Origin: Caecitellus pseudoparvulus
Lineage: Eukaryota; Bigyra: Bicosoecida
DNA: 64,000 nucleotides
NCBI GenBank assembly: GCA_965644315.1
Contig: CBFFRQ010000044.1
Span: 124,001 to 188,000, forward strand
Direction: 5' to 3'
Shown: positions 15,001 to 23,273 of the stretch, piece after piece
Layout: the number at the start of each line of letters is the position of its first letter
Numbering within the stretch: the stretch's first letter is position 1
Translations under genes and position numbers: made by a program
Notes under the pieces: model-generated
Seen by the model: the letters and a program-made list of their open reading frames with translations, nothing else
Databases searched by the model: none
What the model was told of the DNA's origin: nothing

Positions 15001-15303
15001 CTCCCAGATTGCTAGCCTAGCACCATAGTCTTGACATAAAGCAGCTGCCCCAGCCCAAGTTGCGATGGACGTCAGCCGAAAGCACAGGTGCTTCCCGTAG
15101 GTTGCCAACCACACCTTCTCGAAGCCAGACTCGCAGTTCGTTGAAGCGTGGCACGAGGCGAGCGTCAGAGCCAGCACAGAAAGCGCAAGCAGCTCAGTCA
15201 CAGGCTTATTGCGAGGAAGAGCCCTTCGTCTTTGGGATGGGTGGGTGGAGGTGCCTGATAACCTCGAGAAGGTGTGGCGTTTCATCTCTCTCCCAGCAAT
15301 CAT
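1..15303 (-). CDS. Giant secreted C-type-lectin / glycine-rich / Fn3-like protein, 5' part (3 exons, open at left edge)
   Basis: Predicted exons are 15303-14828, 14756-14515 and 14450-1. Introns of 71 and 64 bp (GTACGTG...GTGCAG and GTAAGA...GCGCAG) keep phase. About 5,056 codons are visible with no stop. Exon 1 has a basic leader and a signal peptide (hydrophobic LLALSVLALTLASCHA). A first C-type-lectin-like domain (CTLD) follows and ends in exon 2 with GCGNLHRGLCMK. Next comes a proline linker of SPSRTP repeats (about 14450-14330). Reading down the minus strand: three more CTLDs (about 14300-12970; the second has WEWLDDAG and C-terminal Cys), another CTLD-like unit (to 12480), two Gly-rich domains of PF12810 style (12430-11520 and 11480-10620), a Cys-rich stretch (10560-9790), further CTLDs (about 9570-8150), then Fn3-like modules ending in motifs such as SSDGVIFDATPP (near 7350, 6200, 5840, 4120). 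The likely role is cell-surface adhesion or carbohydrate binding. The C-terminus lies outside the window. I spot-checked the frame across exon 3 rather than reading every codon. Confidence 0.85.
14330..14450 (-). repeat. Tandem coding repeat, SPSRTP linker
   Basis: An approximately 18-bp unit (in + orientation, variants of GTGCGAGAAGGAGATGGC) recurs about five times. It encodes SPSRTP/TPSRTP in the giant lectin protein. Seen directly. It forms a flexible, probably glycosylatable linker between the first and second C-type-lectin-like domains, and begins right at the exon 3 acceptor. Confidence 0.85.
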
Positions 15304-16412
15304 GTTTCAGGGCTGTTGGTGCACTCCTGGGACAAGAAAGAGAGCTCAGCCACCGCAGCAATGATCAACAAGCCGCGAACTATTCGTCTTCAGACACAAT
15401 TTGCTTGAGTGCCAGTTGAGACCGAGTTCTCATGTGCTGCGTTTACTTGGTTGCTTCTTGTGTGTGTGAATGCTGGAAACAGCGAGCAGCACCAGCAGAT
15501 TGTGTTCTGTGGCCAGCAGACGACAGCACATGAAGATTATTGACCTTTCACACTGTCTAGGGCTGCGATAGGCCGTGGAGTATTGAGCGCGTCCAGCTTA
15601 TGTGGACTTCTGCAATTGAGCACGGTGACAAGGAGCAGGGGCGGAGACCAGCAAGAAAGATCGTCCCCAGGAAGCACCGAGGCAACGAAACATACGAAGA
15701 GAGTATAAAACGCACACTTCAACAAGGATGGCACTTCTTGTGAACATAGTCGGCCTCCGCATGCCATGAGCTCTTATTCCGCAGCAGCAGCGTTTCGCAC
15801 ATGAAACTCTCCTTCCATTGCCATCCATCCCGTCGAGACAGCCAACGAATGATCAAAACTCTCTTGATCTGCTTTTGCACATATGGTGTGAGAGTGGTTG
15901 GAGCCTGCTCTCCACCATCCTTTCCCCAATTCTTCGCACTGCTTGCGAGCAATCGAAAACAAAAAAGTAGGCACAAAGCTTGCTCGCTGGCCTTCCAGCA
16001 CATTTGATCGAGCAGCTCGCTCTTTGTTGGCACAGTGATGTTTGCTGCCTCGTCATACTTCCATTTCTCTTCCGTAGCCACATCCGCAAGCAAACACATG
16101 CAGAGCTTTCACTTGTGATGGTTCAAAGGCCAATTTACACATTTTGTGTTCTCATACGTCGTCCTGTTGTCTCCGTCGCCTTGCCTTGATATGTCCCGAA
16201 GCGTTGCTTCCGATTTGGGGACAGCAACTCATTCATTGCTAGTGTCCAAAGGAAGGCGTCCTCTGACGTCATGTCATACATTTGCTCGATTGTCCGAAGC
16301 CGCGTGGCCGTTGCACCTTATCCTGTGAAGCAAGGAAAGAAATTAAGAGCTCTTGAGGCGTGGAACTATTGTGTAAGATCACATAACTATTTTCCGTTGT
16401 GCCATCCAGCAC
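15304..16412. other. Gene-poor interval, promoter side of the giant lectin gene
   Basis: This 1.1 kb interval is more AT-rich than its neighbours and has no convincing gene. It must carry the promoter and 5' UTR of the minus-strand giant lectin gene, whose start is at 15303. A TATA-like string (GTATAAAAC) lies at about 15704 on the + strand. A 126-codon minus ORF (16099-15719) contains fragments resembling a C-type-lectin helix (ARKQCEELGKG, in another frame near 15950). It is not continuous enough to call a gene or pseudogene. Confidence 0.5.
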
Positions 16413-16485
16413 GGTCGGTTAGCTCAGTCGGTAGAGCGTTCGTCTAATAAGCGATTGGTCCGGGGATCGAGACCCCGATTGACCA
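16413..16485 (+). tRNA. tRNA-Ile (anticodon AAU)
   Basis: The 73-nt cloverleaf folds well. The 7-bp acceptor stem (GGTCGGT/ATTGACC) has two G-U pairs. The D stem is GCTC/GAGC, the anticodon loop CTAATAA, the variable loop 5 nt, and the T stem CGGGG/CCCCG. Discriminator base is A; CCA is not encoded and there is no intron. The top pair of the anticodon stem is a T-T mismatch. The T loop is ATCGAGA, so position 54 is A rather than the usual T. A run of six T (16489-16494) follows at once and would end Pol III transcription. It reads Ile codons after A34-to-inosine editing. Confidence 0.9.
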
Positions 16486-16488
16486 CTG

Positions 16489-16494
16489 TTTTTT
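16489..16494 (+). terminator. Pol III T-run terminator
   Basis: TTTTTT begins four bases after the tRNA discriminator base, the usual Pol III stop signal for a eukaryotic tRNA gene. Confidence 0.8.
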
Positions 16495-16599
16495 GTCCAT
16501 GCCGTCACCTGACAGCGCTCCGCTAGGAGAGATTTGACGCGTCCTTTTTCACCAGAGTTCAAAGGTCATATTAGTATATTTGAGAGTGGCATCTGTGCT

Positions 16600-16766
16600 C
16601 CTAGTGAGAATGCATCTCCAGGTCTGTACTAGTGAGAGGTGGTGGCGGAGCCTCGCACTAGTGAATTTCCGCGTGCTGGGAGCGCTACTAGTGCGCGCGG
16701 CTGCTCTGGGCACTACTAGCGCTCCCGCAGCAGCACTTCCTCCTAGTAGCAGATCCTTTGCTAGTG
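16600..16766 (+). repeat. Left cluster of CTAGTG subterminal repeats
   Basis: CTAGTG occurs at 16601, 16629, 16658 (as palindromic CACTAGTG), 16688 and 16761, with near copies CTAGCG at 16715 and CTAGTA at 16743. Steps are 28, 29, 30, 27, 28 and 18 bp. All lie in the same orientation. The right cluster near 28.0-28.4 kb carries mainly the reverse complement. This looks like the subterminal transposase-binding array of a CACTA-type DNA transposon. The exact element end and target-site duplication were not found. Confidence 0.7.
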
Positions 16767-16880
16767 AATTAGGGCCAGCCTGCCGTGACCCACATGCATT
16801 CGAAAACACCTGTAAAGCCGTTCAATGACCACAAGCACTTCAAATTGAATGCTACGGCACGAAAAATAAGCCAAAGGGCA

Positions 16881-18920
16881 TCAGCGCAACGCGGACACGA
16901 GGCGACGAGTAAGCGCGACCAGCTCCGTGTGCACATGGTGCTTCATGCGGAGGGACGTCCACACCATGGCCAACATGCAGCACGCACGCTTCTTGTCGGC
17001 GAGTGTGAGGCTGCCCAGGTCCCCACAATCAACCACCCATTGCTTGTTCTTGATGTTCAAGCAGTCGACAGCGACTTTGTACACAGCCTCCATCCACCCC
17101 AAGACAACCCGGGCCCCTGTGGCGACAACTTCCGGGCCGCGAAGGGCCTCTTCCAATCGATCGAGGCTGGGGCCGTACCGGGTGCAGGCGGCACCCGATC
17201 CTCCGATGGGTGGACACTCGAAGACAGCCTTGATGGTCTCGTCTCTCATAATGCGAGAGCGGTAAACGTCCACCTCCAGCAAGCATGCACGCTGCCTAGA
17301 GCGGTCGGATGTCCTTCGGTTGCCCCTGACCTGCGGCACGAAGATCTATGGTGGAGAAGCAGCAACTGGGCACAGCTTCGCCCCAGCCGGTCCACAGGCA
17401 TATCCATACACACCTTGGGCACCCAGCTGTGGCGGTACTCGGGATCTTCGGATGATACCTCGAACAGGGTCATGCTGTGGTCAGACCGACCAATCGCCCC
17501 TCCAGTGCACTTCTCATGAACAGGATCGTACTTCCTCTTCATATCTTGCCACGGCCCAAAACTTCCCAGGCACTCCGCACTGCACAGAGCTCGAGGAGTG
17601 CGCCATCCTGTTCTGTGCAGACATGGCAGACACCTCCTGTCCACTCACCTCGTGATCTTCGCGCGGCACTTGTTGCTGGCATTTTTCAGTGCCTTTATGA
17701 GACCTGCATAGTTCGCATGCTTGCTGGCCGACACCATGTCCTCCAAAGCACAAAGCACGCCACCCTGTTCGGCCATCTCCTCTTGCAGGGAGGCCTTGTT
17801 CGCTGCTGCTCGCACACTTTCGAGGCACTTAATCTGCCACGGTGAAGAGAAGTTTGTGTCATGCTGAACTGGGTTCGAGTCATGTGCTTCTGGCTGTTCC
17901 CCATCTTCCTCCAAGTCTTCAACCACCTGGAGGGGAGGAACCTGCTCGGAGGTGATTGTGTTGATGGCTGCCTGCAGGGTGTCGACCAAGACTTTAGCGT
18001 CAGCGAAGATGAAGTCCGGGTTTTCAAAAATGAGGCCGACTACGATGCGGCGGGCTTCTGCCCTGAACTTTCGGGGCCATGGAACTGGATCTGCGTCCGT
18101 CTCCTTCTCCAGGACAGCAGCAAGGTGGTCACCGGCATGCGTTGCATGCTTCTTGGAGGTCTTCCTTACCTGCGCCTTCACCGCTGGAGACACGGCATCC
18201 TCCAGATGGGACATCCTCGCCTGCCCCATACCAGCTGCGCGGTGGAGGTAGGACCTGTCGGTTGCAGAGCACACAAACATGTTGCGCATCGCCTTGACAA
18301 TCGCTCGTTGGAGAGGAGTGCCAGAAGACACGGCCATCTCCTGCAGCGAAACAAGTTCCTCTGCAACATCGAGTGGCTTGGGTGCCTTGACAGGCCTGCA
18401 GTCGGCCATAGCATCTGCCACGAGGGCTTCTGGGTTGGCGTTGGCGTTGGCGTTGGCGTTAGCGTTCTGCAACGCAACTTGTCGGTCGCTGTGGCATCAG
18501 CTGCCGCTTTGCAGGCACGTACGCGCAGCTGTAGCGGCGACACTTCCACCAGCAGCTGCACCAAAGAGCTCTTTGTTGTATAAAGATGTGAACGTGGCCG
18601 TCTCAGCTGCAGACGATCTCAGGAGAAAGGGGGTGAAGGCGTAAGCGTCACACACGCAGCGGGAAGCTGCCCGCACCATCGTCACCCTGCAGGACCAAAG
18701 GCATCTCGACGACGGCGGCAGCAAGGCTGTCGGCTCTGGAAGACGAACGTACCACACTACGTGGACGCTTCCGAGTCATCACAGCGCTGGCGGCCTTGCT
18801 GCAGTTGAGCAGGTGGGCAGCTTCACAGAGTTCAGCGCCTGCACCAGTGAACTCAGCCCTTGCCACTGGACTTCCTTCCTCCTCGCTGTCGACGTCCCCC
18901 ATGGAGAATGTGAGTGACAT
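16881..18920 (-). CDS. Four-exon gene of unknown function in the transposon island (571 aa)
   Basis: Inferred exons are 18920-18654, 18466-17649, 17579-17414 and 17345-16881. Introns are 187, 69 and 68 bp (donors GTGTGA, GTGAGT, GTGTGT; acceptors GTTGCAG, TGTGCAG, CCATAG). Phases agree and the joined frame has no stop. The start at 18920 gives MSLTFSMGDVDSEEEG; exon 2 opens with an Asn-Ala repeat from a GGCGTT microsatellite. The middle holds helical and acidic stretches (VVEDLEEDGEQPE). The last exon is rich in Cys and basic residues and ends ALTRRLVSALR. I recognise no domain. It is divergent from the large transposase, 308 bp apart, so the two probably share a promoter. It could be a DNA-binding or regulatory partner of that transposase. 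The first intron is the least certain join. Confidence 0.55.
18430..18466. repeat. GGCGTT hexanucleotide microsatellite (coding)
   Basis: Five to six copies of GGCGTT/TGGCGT encode an (Ala-Asn)n run on the minus strand, right after the inferred acceptor of exon 2. Copy number is likely to vary between alleles. Confidence 0.75.
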
Positions 18921-19150
18921 ATTGAACGTTCGGGGTGGGTTTGCAGCAATGGGGGCAGGTTCAAGGGCGAAGTGGACGCAACGATTGGATGTGGAGAAAG
19001 CCACCGAATGCAGGAGCGAGAAGTGGGGGCCAGCCGCCCGCACTGCCCGAAGCTCGTACACGGCCGTGAGCAACGATGATGTAGGAGGGCTAACGTGGGC
19101 TTCTTAATTTTCAGTCATTCTGCACCGGGCATCGGTGTTTAGGCGAGAAT

Positions 19151-19208
19151 TCACTGCCAACGCAATCCGATCACCACGCCAACGCAAACTCACCACGCCA
19201 ACGCGTTG
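19151..19208. promoter_or_regulatory. Three 19-20 bp direct repeats in a divergent promoter
   Basis: TCACTGCCAACGCAATCCGA (19151), TCACCACGCCAACGCAAAC (19171) and TCACCACGCCAACGCGTTG (19190) are adjacent direct repeats. They lie 20-80 bp before the large transposase start codon and in the only space shared with the divergent four-exon gene. They may bind a regulator or the transposase itself. The repeats are seen directly; the function is inference. Confidence 0.6.
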
Positions 19209-19228
19209 CACGGCACGTTAAGCTCAGA

Positions 19229-22200
19229 ATGAGCTTCCGCTGCAAGATCTGCGGCCAGGAGTGTGGCAACGAACGGTCTCTTGGTGGTCATACCACCCAA
19301 TGTCGCCGCAGACGATTGAGGGCTTTCTACGAAGAACGTGCCGAACGCCTAAGTGAGATTCAGGCCGCGGAGGATGCCAGGGCACGCACCACCCACCCTG
19401 CACGTAAACGGCGCCAACAAGCCGCGTCAAGGCCTCAGCACCACCCGGGTAGCAAGCGAGTGGCAACTGGGCACCCTGAAGAGGGAGGCTCACCTGTTTC
19501 TGTTGCGATCCAGGCTGGAGGACAGCCTCATTCTGCCTTCCATCACGCTCAAGCTGCGCAACCAGCACCTCCTCAGCCTGCTGGAGACCCTGAAGCAGCA
19601 GAACATGCCCCTCCACATCGATCCGGTATGGTCGCCAGAGCCATTGCCCATGCCGACCGTCTGTCAGCGCGGCAGGAGGACGGCGATGAAGCCATCGGAG
19701 GAGGGGGCATGGGCCGGACCATACTTAAGTGCCTGCTTCGGTTCAACGTCAGCAAGAGTGCACTGAACCTCATCATTCAGGAACACAACGATGCCATGAA
19801 GGCCTACCAGATGCTCGTTTGCAAGGAGCTTGGCATCGCTCCGCGGTGCCCCAAAGTTCCAGACGTCGACAAGTTGTTGGACATGGCCGCCGCAAGCACC
19901 CCCTCCCCGATCTCCATCACAGTACCCCTTCCGACGGGACTCTCAGGAGGACAAGTCAAGGTTCCCTCCATGCCGCTGTGGGACGTGCTTACACGCACGG
20001 CTGCCGAGGTACCACTGGAGGACTTCGCCCCTCACCGAGGCGGTGGCGTCGCCAGTCCAGAGTGGTTCCCATCAACACTAAAGCTGCCAGCACACGATGA
20101 TGCTGCCAGCAAGGTAAGAGATAAATTTCTAGTCGCGGACATGCTGGCGGCAGCGCACTGGAGCCGCATGAAGGATGCCTTACCGCTGCCGTGTGGTGGG
20201 GAGATCTCGCTCCCTGCGCCCCTCCAGGTCGGCCACGGCAGCCTTAAAGAGCCGATCAGCGTGGAGAAACAGTTTCGCCCGATCGAGCCCGGGGCGGCGG
20301 GACAGACGTGGAGCCATCCATCCAATGGCGTCTTCCTGCGCAATGCGGCTGAACACGCCAAGGCGCGCGGGTCACTGTCCATGCCGCTGGTCATTTTTAT
20401 GGACGAAGTGCACCCTGATGGGGCTGGGAAGCATGCATTGTACCCCATGATGCTCTGGCCGCTTGCAGGGGATGCTGCATCCATGCGCAAGGCGCACAGG
20501 GCAACATTGCTCGCCATGCCCCCGAGCCCAAAGAGACTTTCCAGGGATGCCAAGGTGATGCGAGAGGCGGGCCTGACTTCGGCTGCGGCCACAGCACAAG
20601 CAGCACAGTCCATGGTATTGAGCCTCGTCCTCCAACCCTTGCTCGCGATCCAGAAGATGGGCGGCATTCCCAAGGAGGTGACTCCAGAGCAGTCCCTTGT
20701 GCTCAAGTCGGCGGGGTACAAGGTATTCAAAGTGGCCACGCATAGACGCCCAAGCCAGGTGATGGAGTACGTGCAGATGATTCCTTGCATCATCCAGTTA
20801 TCAGCTGATATGGTGGAAGCGTGGGATCAGTTTGACTTGCTCCATCGGCGGTGCGTGCAGTGTCGCTGTGTCCCCAGTCCACAGCTATCCTCGCTCGCGG
20901 CTCTCCGGAACTGCCAGCTCAGGGTACAGGGAGAGGGAGCCGGCAGCGATGAGGCAGCCGCGGCCACTGGACATCGCAGAGGGGCACTCAGCGCGTGGGA
21001 AGTGGCTGAGAAGGTACTCGGAACCCATTTGTGCTTCTTGAGGCCTCCTGACCCCATCCATGCGGCCGACACGGGGGCTGTAGCGGCTCGGTGTGAGAGG
21101 TTTGTCATGGCTGCGATGACTGTCGGTCCAGGACTTGCTGCGAGGGAAGCACTCCTTAAGAGCCGATGGGAGGCCGTTAAAGGACTTACAATAAATGGGA
21201 CCCGACTGTATGGGGGAAGAGCGCTGCCATGGCGGCAGAATGCTGGGGGTATGATGCGGTCGGCCGAGCGCGTTAGCAGGGCGCAGTGGTTGCCACTCAT
21301 CATCGGACACAACCAAGACGTCATAGCTGATCCCCAGTTGCACACAATGGTGCAAGTGCTGTGCCACTGTACACTAATAGTGCAGGCATACATGTATGTG
21401 CGGGACACACTGGATGAAGCGGCCCTGCTTGGCATGCAGGTTTGGCTAGCTCGGATGGTTGGCACGCAGGAGCTGATCGCTGAGCTTGTGCGAGAGGCAG
21501 CCTCCAAGACCGAAGGGATTGGCATTTCAGGCGACATCAGCACACACTATCCCAAGGCCCACGAGATACAGCACCTTCCTGCAGCTGTGGCAGGCTTCGG
21601 GGTGGTTGCGGCACTGGACACTGACAACGGGGAGGGCCGGCATCCCGCTCTCATCCGCCTGTGGAAGCTGTGCAACTCTGCGTTTGGGGCAGCTAATATG
21701 CCGAAGTTATTGAAGTACGCATCCATCCGCCGAGACATGCTGGCAAGCGAGGCAGGGGTGACGAGTGCCTCATCACAGGTAGCTGAGGAGGAGCTCGCTT
21801 GTCTGCTGCAAGGCAACCCGCTGCCGGAGATGCCGTACCTGTCCCCTGTAACACAGGCTGGCGAGGTTCTCCGAACACGAAGCGCTGTCTGGCAACTGCT
21901 CGACAGGGAAGACAGTGGACTGGCCAGCACAATCCGCAAAGCCTTGGAGCCCTGCGTTGCCGAAATGTCTTCGTCTGGGGTCTTGCCTCCAACGGCTGTG
22001 AATACCATGCTGCAGAGCGTCTCCAGCACAGTAGGTGCTGGAGATAGGATGGTAGGACAGGTACGGCTGTGCAGCACCGTCTTGATGCGCTTCCCTGGCG
22101 GAAACACCAACACTTTGCGCTTCCCTGGATACGTCGTTGTGCGTGAGGAGCAGCAACAAGGAGCAGCCGCGCCAGCCATTGGGAGTGGGTTGTTCCGTGC

Positions 22201-22495
22201 TGTCGCTGCTCTTGTTGGTGATGCACCCAAGCACCAAGAGGAAGATGCCTCGATTGAGGAGGTGGTGTTGTTGGGGACATTCTTGCACCCAGATGAGGCC
22301 CACGCATGCATAGCTGGATGGAAGTACGTGAACCCGCTGGATGTCGCCCCGCCAGCCAACGCAGTGGGTGGCAGTGTTCTCATCGCTCCAGCAGTGGTTC
22401 ACCCCACAGTAGTGGAGGGGCACACTTACACAGAGGAGCCAGATGGTGACCCGGTTCTCTTCTGGCTGCCGTCCATCACAGCGCGGCAGCACTAA
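19229..22495 (+). CDS. Plavaka/CACTA-like transposase with N-terminal C2HC zinc finger (1,088 aa)
   Basis: A single uninterrupted ORF from an ATG. It opens with a C2HC finger (C5, C8, H21, C25; FRCKICGQECG), as in many Plavaka proteins of the CMC/EnSpm group. A low-complexity region with poly-His, Pro and Ala follows (about residues 60-140). Around residue 390 is LVIFMDEVHPDG followed by YPMMLWPL, matching the catalytic-strand pattern in which an Asp precedes a Y-P-hydrophobic strand. Near residue 770 is STHYPKAHEIQHL, then a Gly-Phe, an Asp-rich stretch, NGEGRHPALIRLWK and YASIRRDM. This is the order of the conserved C-terminal block (K.H..H...FG....E..H) of Plavaka-type transposases. The ORF looks intact, so the element may be recent. 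Family assignment is by motif order only; a KDZ-like relative is the alternative. Confidence 0.6.
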   Translation: MSFRCKICGQECGNERSLGGHTTQCRRRRLRAFYEERAERLSEIQAAEDARARTTHPARKRRQQAASRPQHHPGSKRVATGHPEEGGSPVSVAIQAGGQPHSAFHHAQAAQPAPPQPAGDPEAAEHAPPHRSGMVARAIAHADRLSARQEDGDEAIGGGGMGRTILKCLLRFNVSKSALNLIIQEHNDAMKAYQMLVCKELGIAPRCPKVPDVDKLLDMAAASTPSPISITVPLPTGLSGGQVKVPSMPLWDVLTRTAAEVPLEDFAPHRGGGVASPEWFPSTLKLPAHDDAASKVRDKFLVADMLAAAHWSRMKDALPLPCGGEISLPAPLQVGHGSLKEPISVEKQFRPIEPGAAGQTWSHPSNGVFLRNAAEHAKARGSLSMPLVIFMDEVHPDGAGKHALYPMMLWPLAGDAASMRKAHRATLLAMPPSPKRLSRDAKVMREAGLTSAAATAQAAQSMVLSLVLQPLLAIQKMGGIPKEVTPEQSLVLKSAGYKVFKVATHRRPSQVMEYVQMIPCIIQLSADMVEAWDQFDLLHRRCVQCRCVPSPQLSSLAALRNCQLRVQGEGAGSDEAAAATGHRRGALSAWEVAEKVLGTHLCFLRPPDPIHAADTGAVAARCERFVMAAMTVGPGLAAREALLKSRWEAVKGLTINGTRLYGGRALPWRQNAGGMMRSAERVSRAQWLPLIIGHNQDVIADPQLHTMVQVLCHCTLIVQAYMYVRDTLDEAALLGMQVWLARMVGTQELIAELVREAASKTEGIGISGDISTHYPKAHEIQHLPAAVAGFGVVAALDTDNGEGRHPALIRLWKLCNSAFGAANMPKLLKYASIRRDMLASEAGVTSASSQVAEEELACLLQGNPLPEMPYLSPVTQAGEVLRTRSAVWQLLDREDSGLASTIRKALEPCVAEMSSSGVLPPTAVNTMLQSVSSTVGAGDRMVGQVRLCSTVLMRFPGGNTNTLRFPGYVVVREEQQQGAAAPAIGSGLFRAVAALVGDAPKHQEEDASIEEVVLLGTFLHPDEAHACIAGWKYVNPLDVAPPANAVGGSVLIAPAVVHPTVVEGHTYTEEPDGDPVLFWLPSITARQH

Positions 22496-23273
22496 GCTTG
22501 TGAGAGCTCTGCGCCACACGCTGGCTGACACGAGGAGTACCATGCTGCGGCACGGATGGACCACCTTTCATCAGGCCTCCCTCACATGTCATCCATGCCA
22601 ATGCACCGAGCCTGTCTTGTGGCAGCGTACGTGGCGAAGCTGCGTGCGCCAGGGCCCTGTCCCATTGAGTGGTTAGGAGGGGTTCGTTTTTGAGCTTGTC
22701 AGGAGGGCATGTTGGCGATAGTTGTATGTGATAATGTACTGAGTATAAAATAACGAATGCATACATTATTTTTGTCAGAGTGTGCTTGAAAGGTTGGGTC
22801 TGTGATGCAAACTGGATGCGGAATTTGCTTGCCCACGTTTGTAAAAGGAGGCTGCTGTCTTATGTTCCAGTCTACTTGCGCGTATTCGTACACTTTCGTG
22901 ATCCAATGCAAATTTTTATGAAGTGTGGGCCGAATTTCGAGGAATCGGGCCGTTTTGGTGATCACCCTCTTTCGATTCGGGTGAGTTGTCTGTCGATTAC
23001 GAACAGAGGGCCTGCGTCGTCATCGAGGTGCTCACAAACCCGCATTCGACACCGGCGCAACCAGCACTCCAGCCCCCATGTGTCTTTCACAGTGTCGAAC
23101 TACCGATCAAACGATCAGCGTCCCAGGGTTGCAATTCACAATTTTCACCTCGAAGGCTTGCACTTCCCGCAAGGCGAGTTTCGCGGAAATCGAAATGAGT
23201 CTTGGTTGAGACAGGCCGAACAAGGCACTGTGAGAAAAGACTCCCCGTATTGTCTTGCACAGATCATACAACC
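22496..23273. other. AT-rich spacer between the two transposase genes
   Basis: No gene seen. A TATA-like box (GTATAAAATAACG) lies at about 22742. ATGCGGAATTTGC at 22816-22828 has an exact inverted copy at 27459-27471, on the far side of the Harbinger-like gene pair, so the spacer may contain the left end of a nested element. Confidence 0.45.
22816..22828 (+). repeat. Left copy of a 13-bp inverted repeat (candidate nested-element end)
   Basis: ATGCGGAATTTGC here is matched exactly, inverted, at 27459-27471. The pair flanks only the Harbinger-like transposase and its convergent partner. Neither copy extends further, and no TWA target-site duplication is evident, so it is a lead and not a proven terminal repeat. 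Confidence 0.35.

Noticed and set aside
15719-16099. 126-codon minus ORF with lectin-like fragments upstream of the giant lectin gene
   Set aside because: The suggestive strings (ARKQCEELGKG, DGWQWKE) lie in different frames, there are no convincing splice sites, and the base composition is that of the intergenic DNA. It may be a relic, but I cannot support it.
17613-17648. 36-bp version of the intron in the four-exon gene
   Set aside because: A downstream acceptor (TGTGCAG) gives a 69-bp intron with the same phase and a better pyrimidine tract, in line with the other introns.
20106-20140. Possible 19-nt intron (GTAAGA...TTTCTAG) in the large transposase
   Set aside because: It is far shorter than all other introns here and removal would break the frame. 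The ORF is continuous without it.
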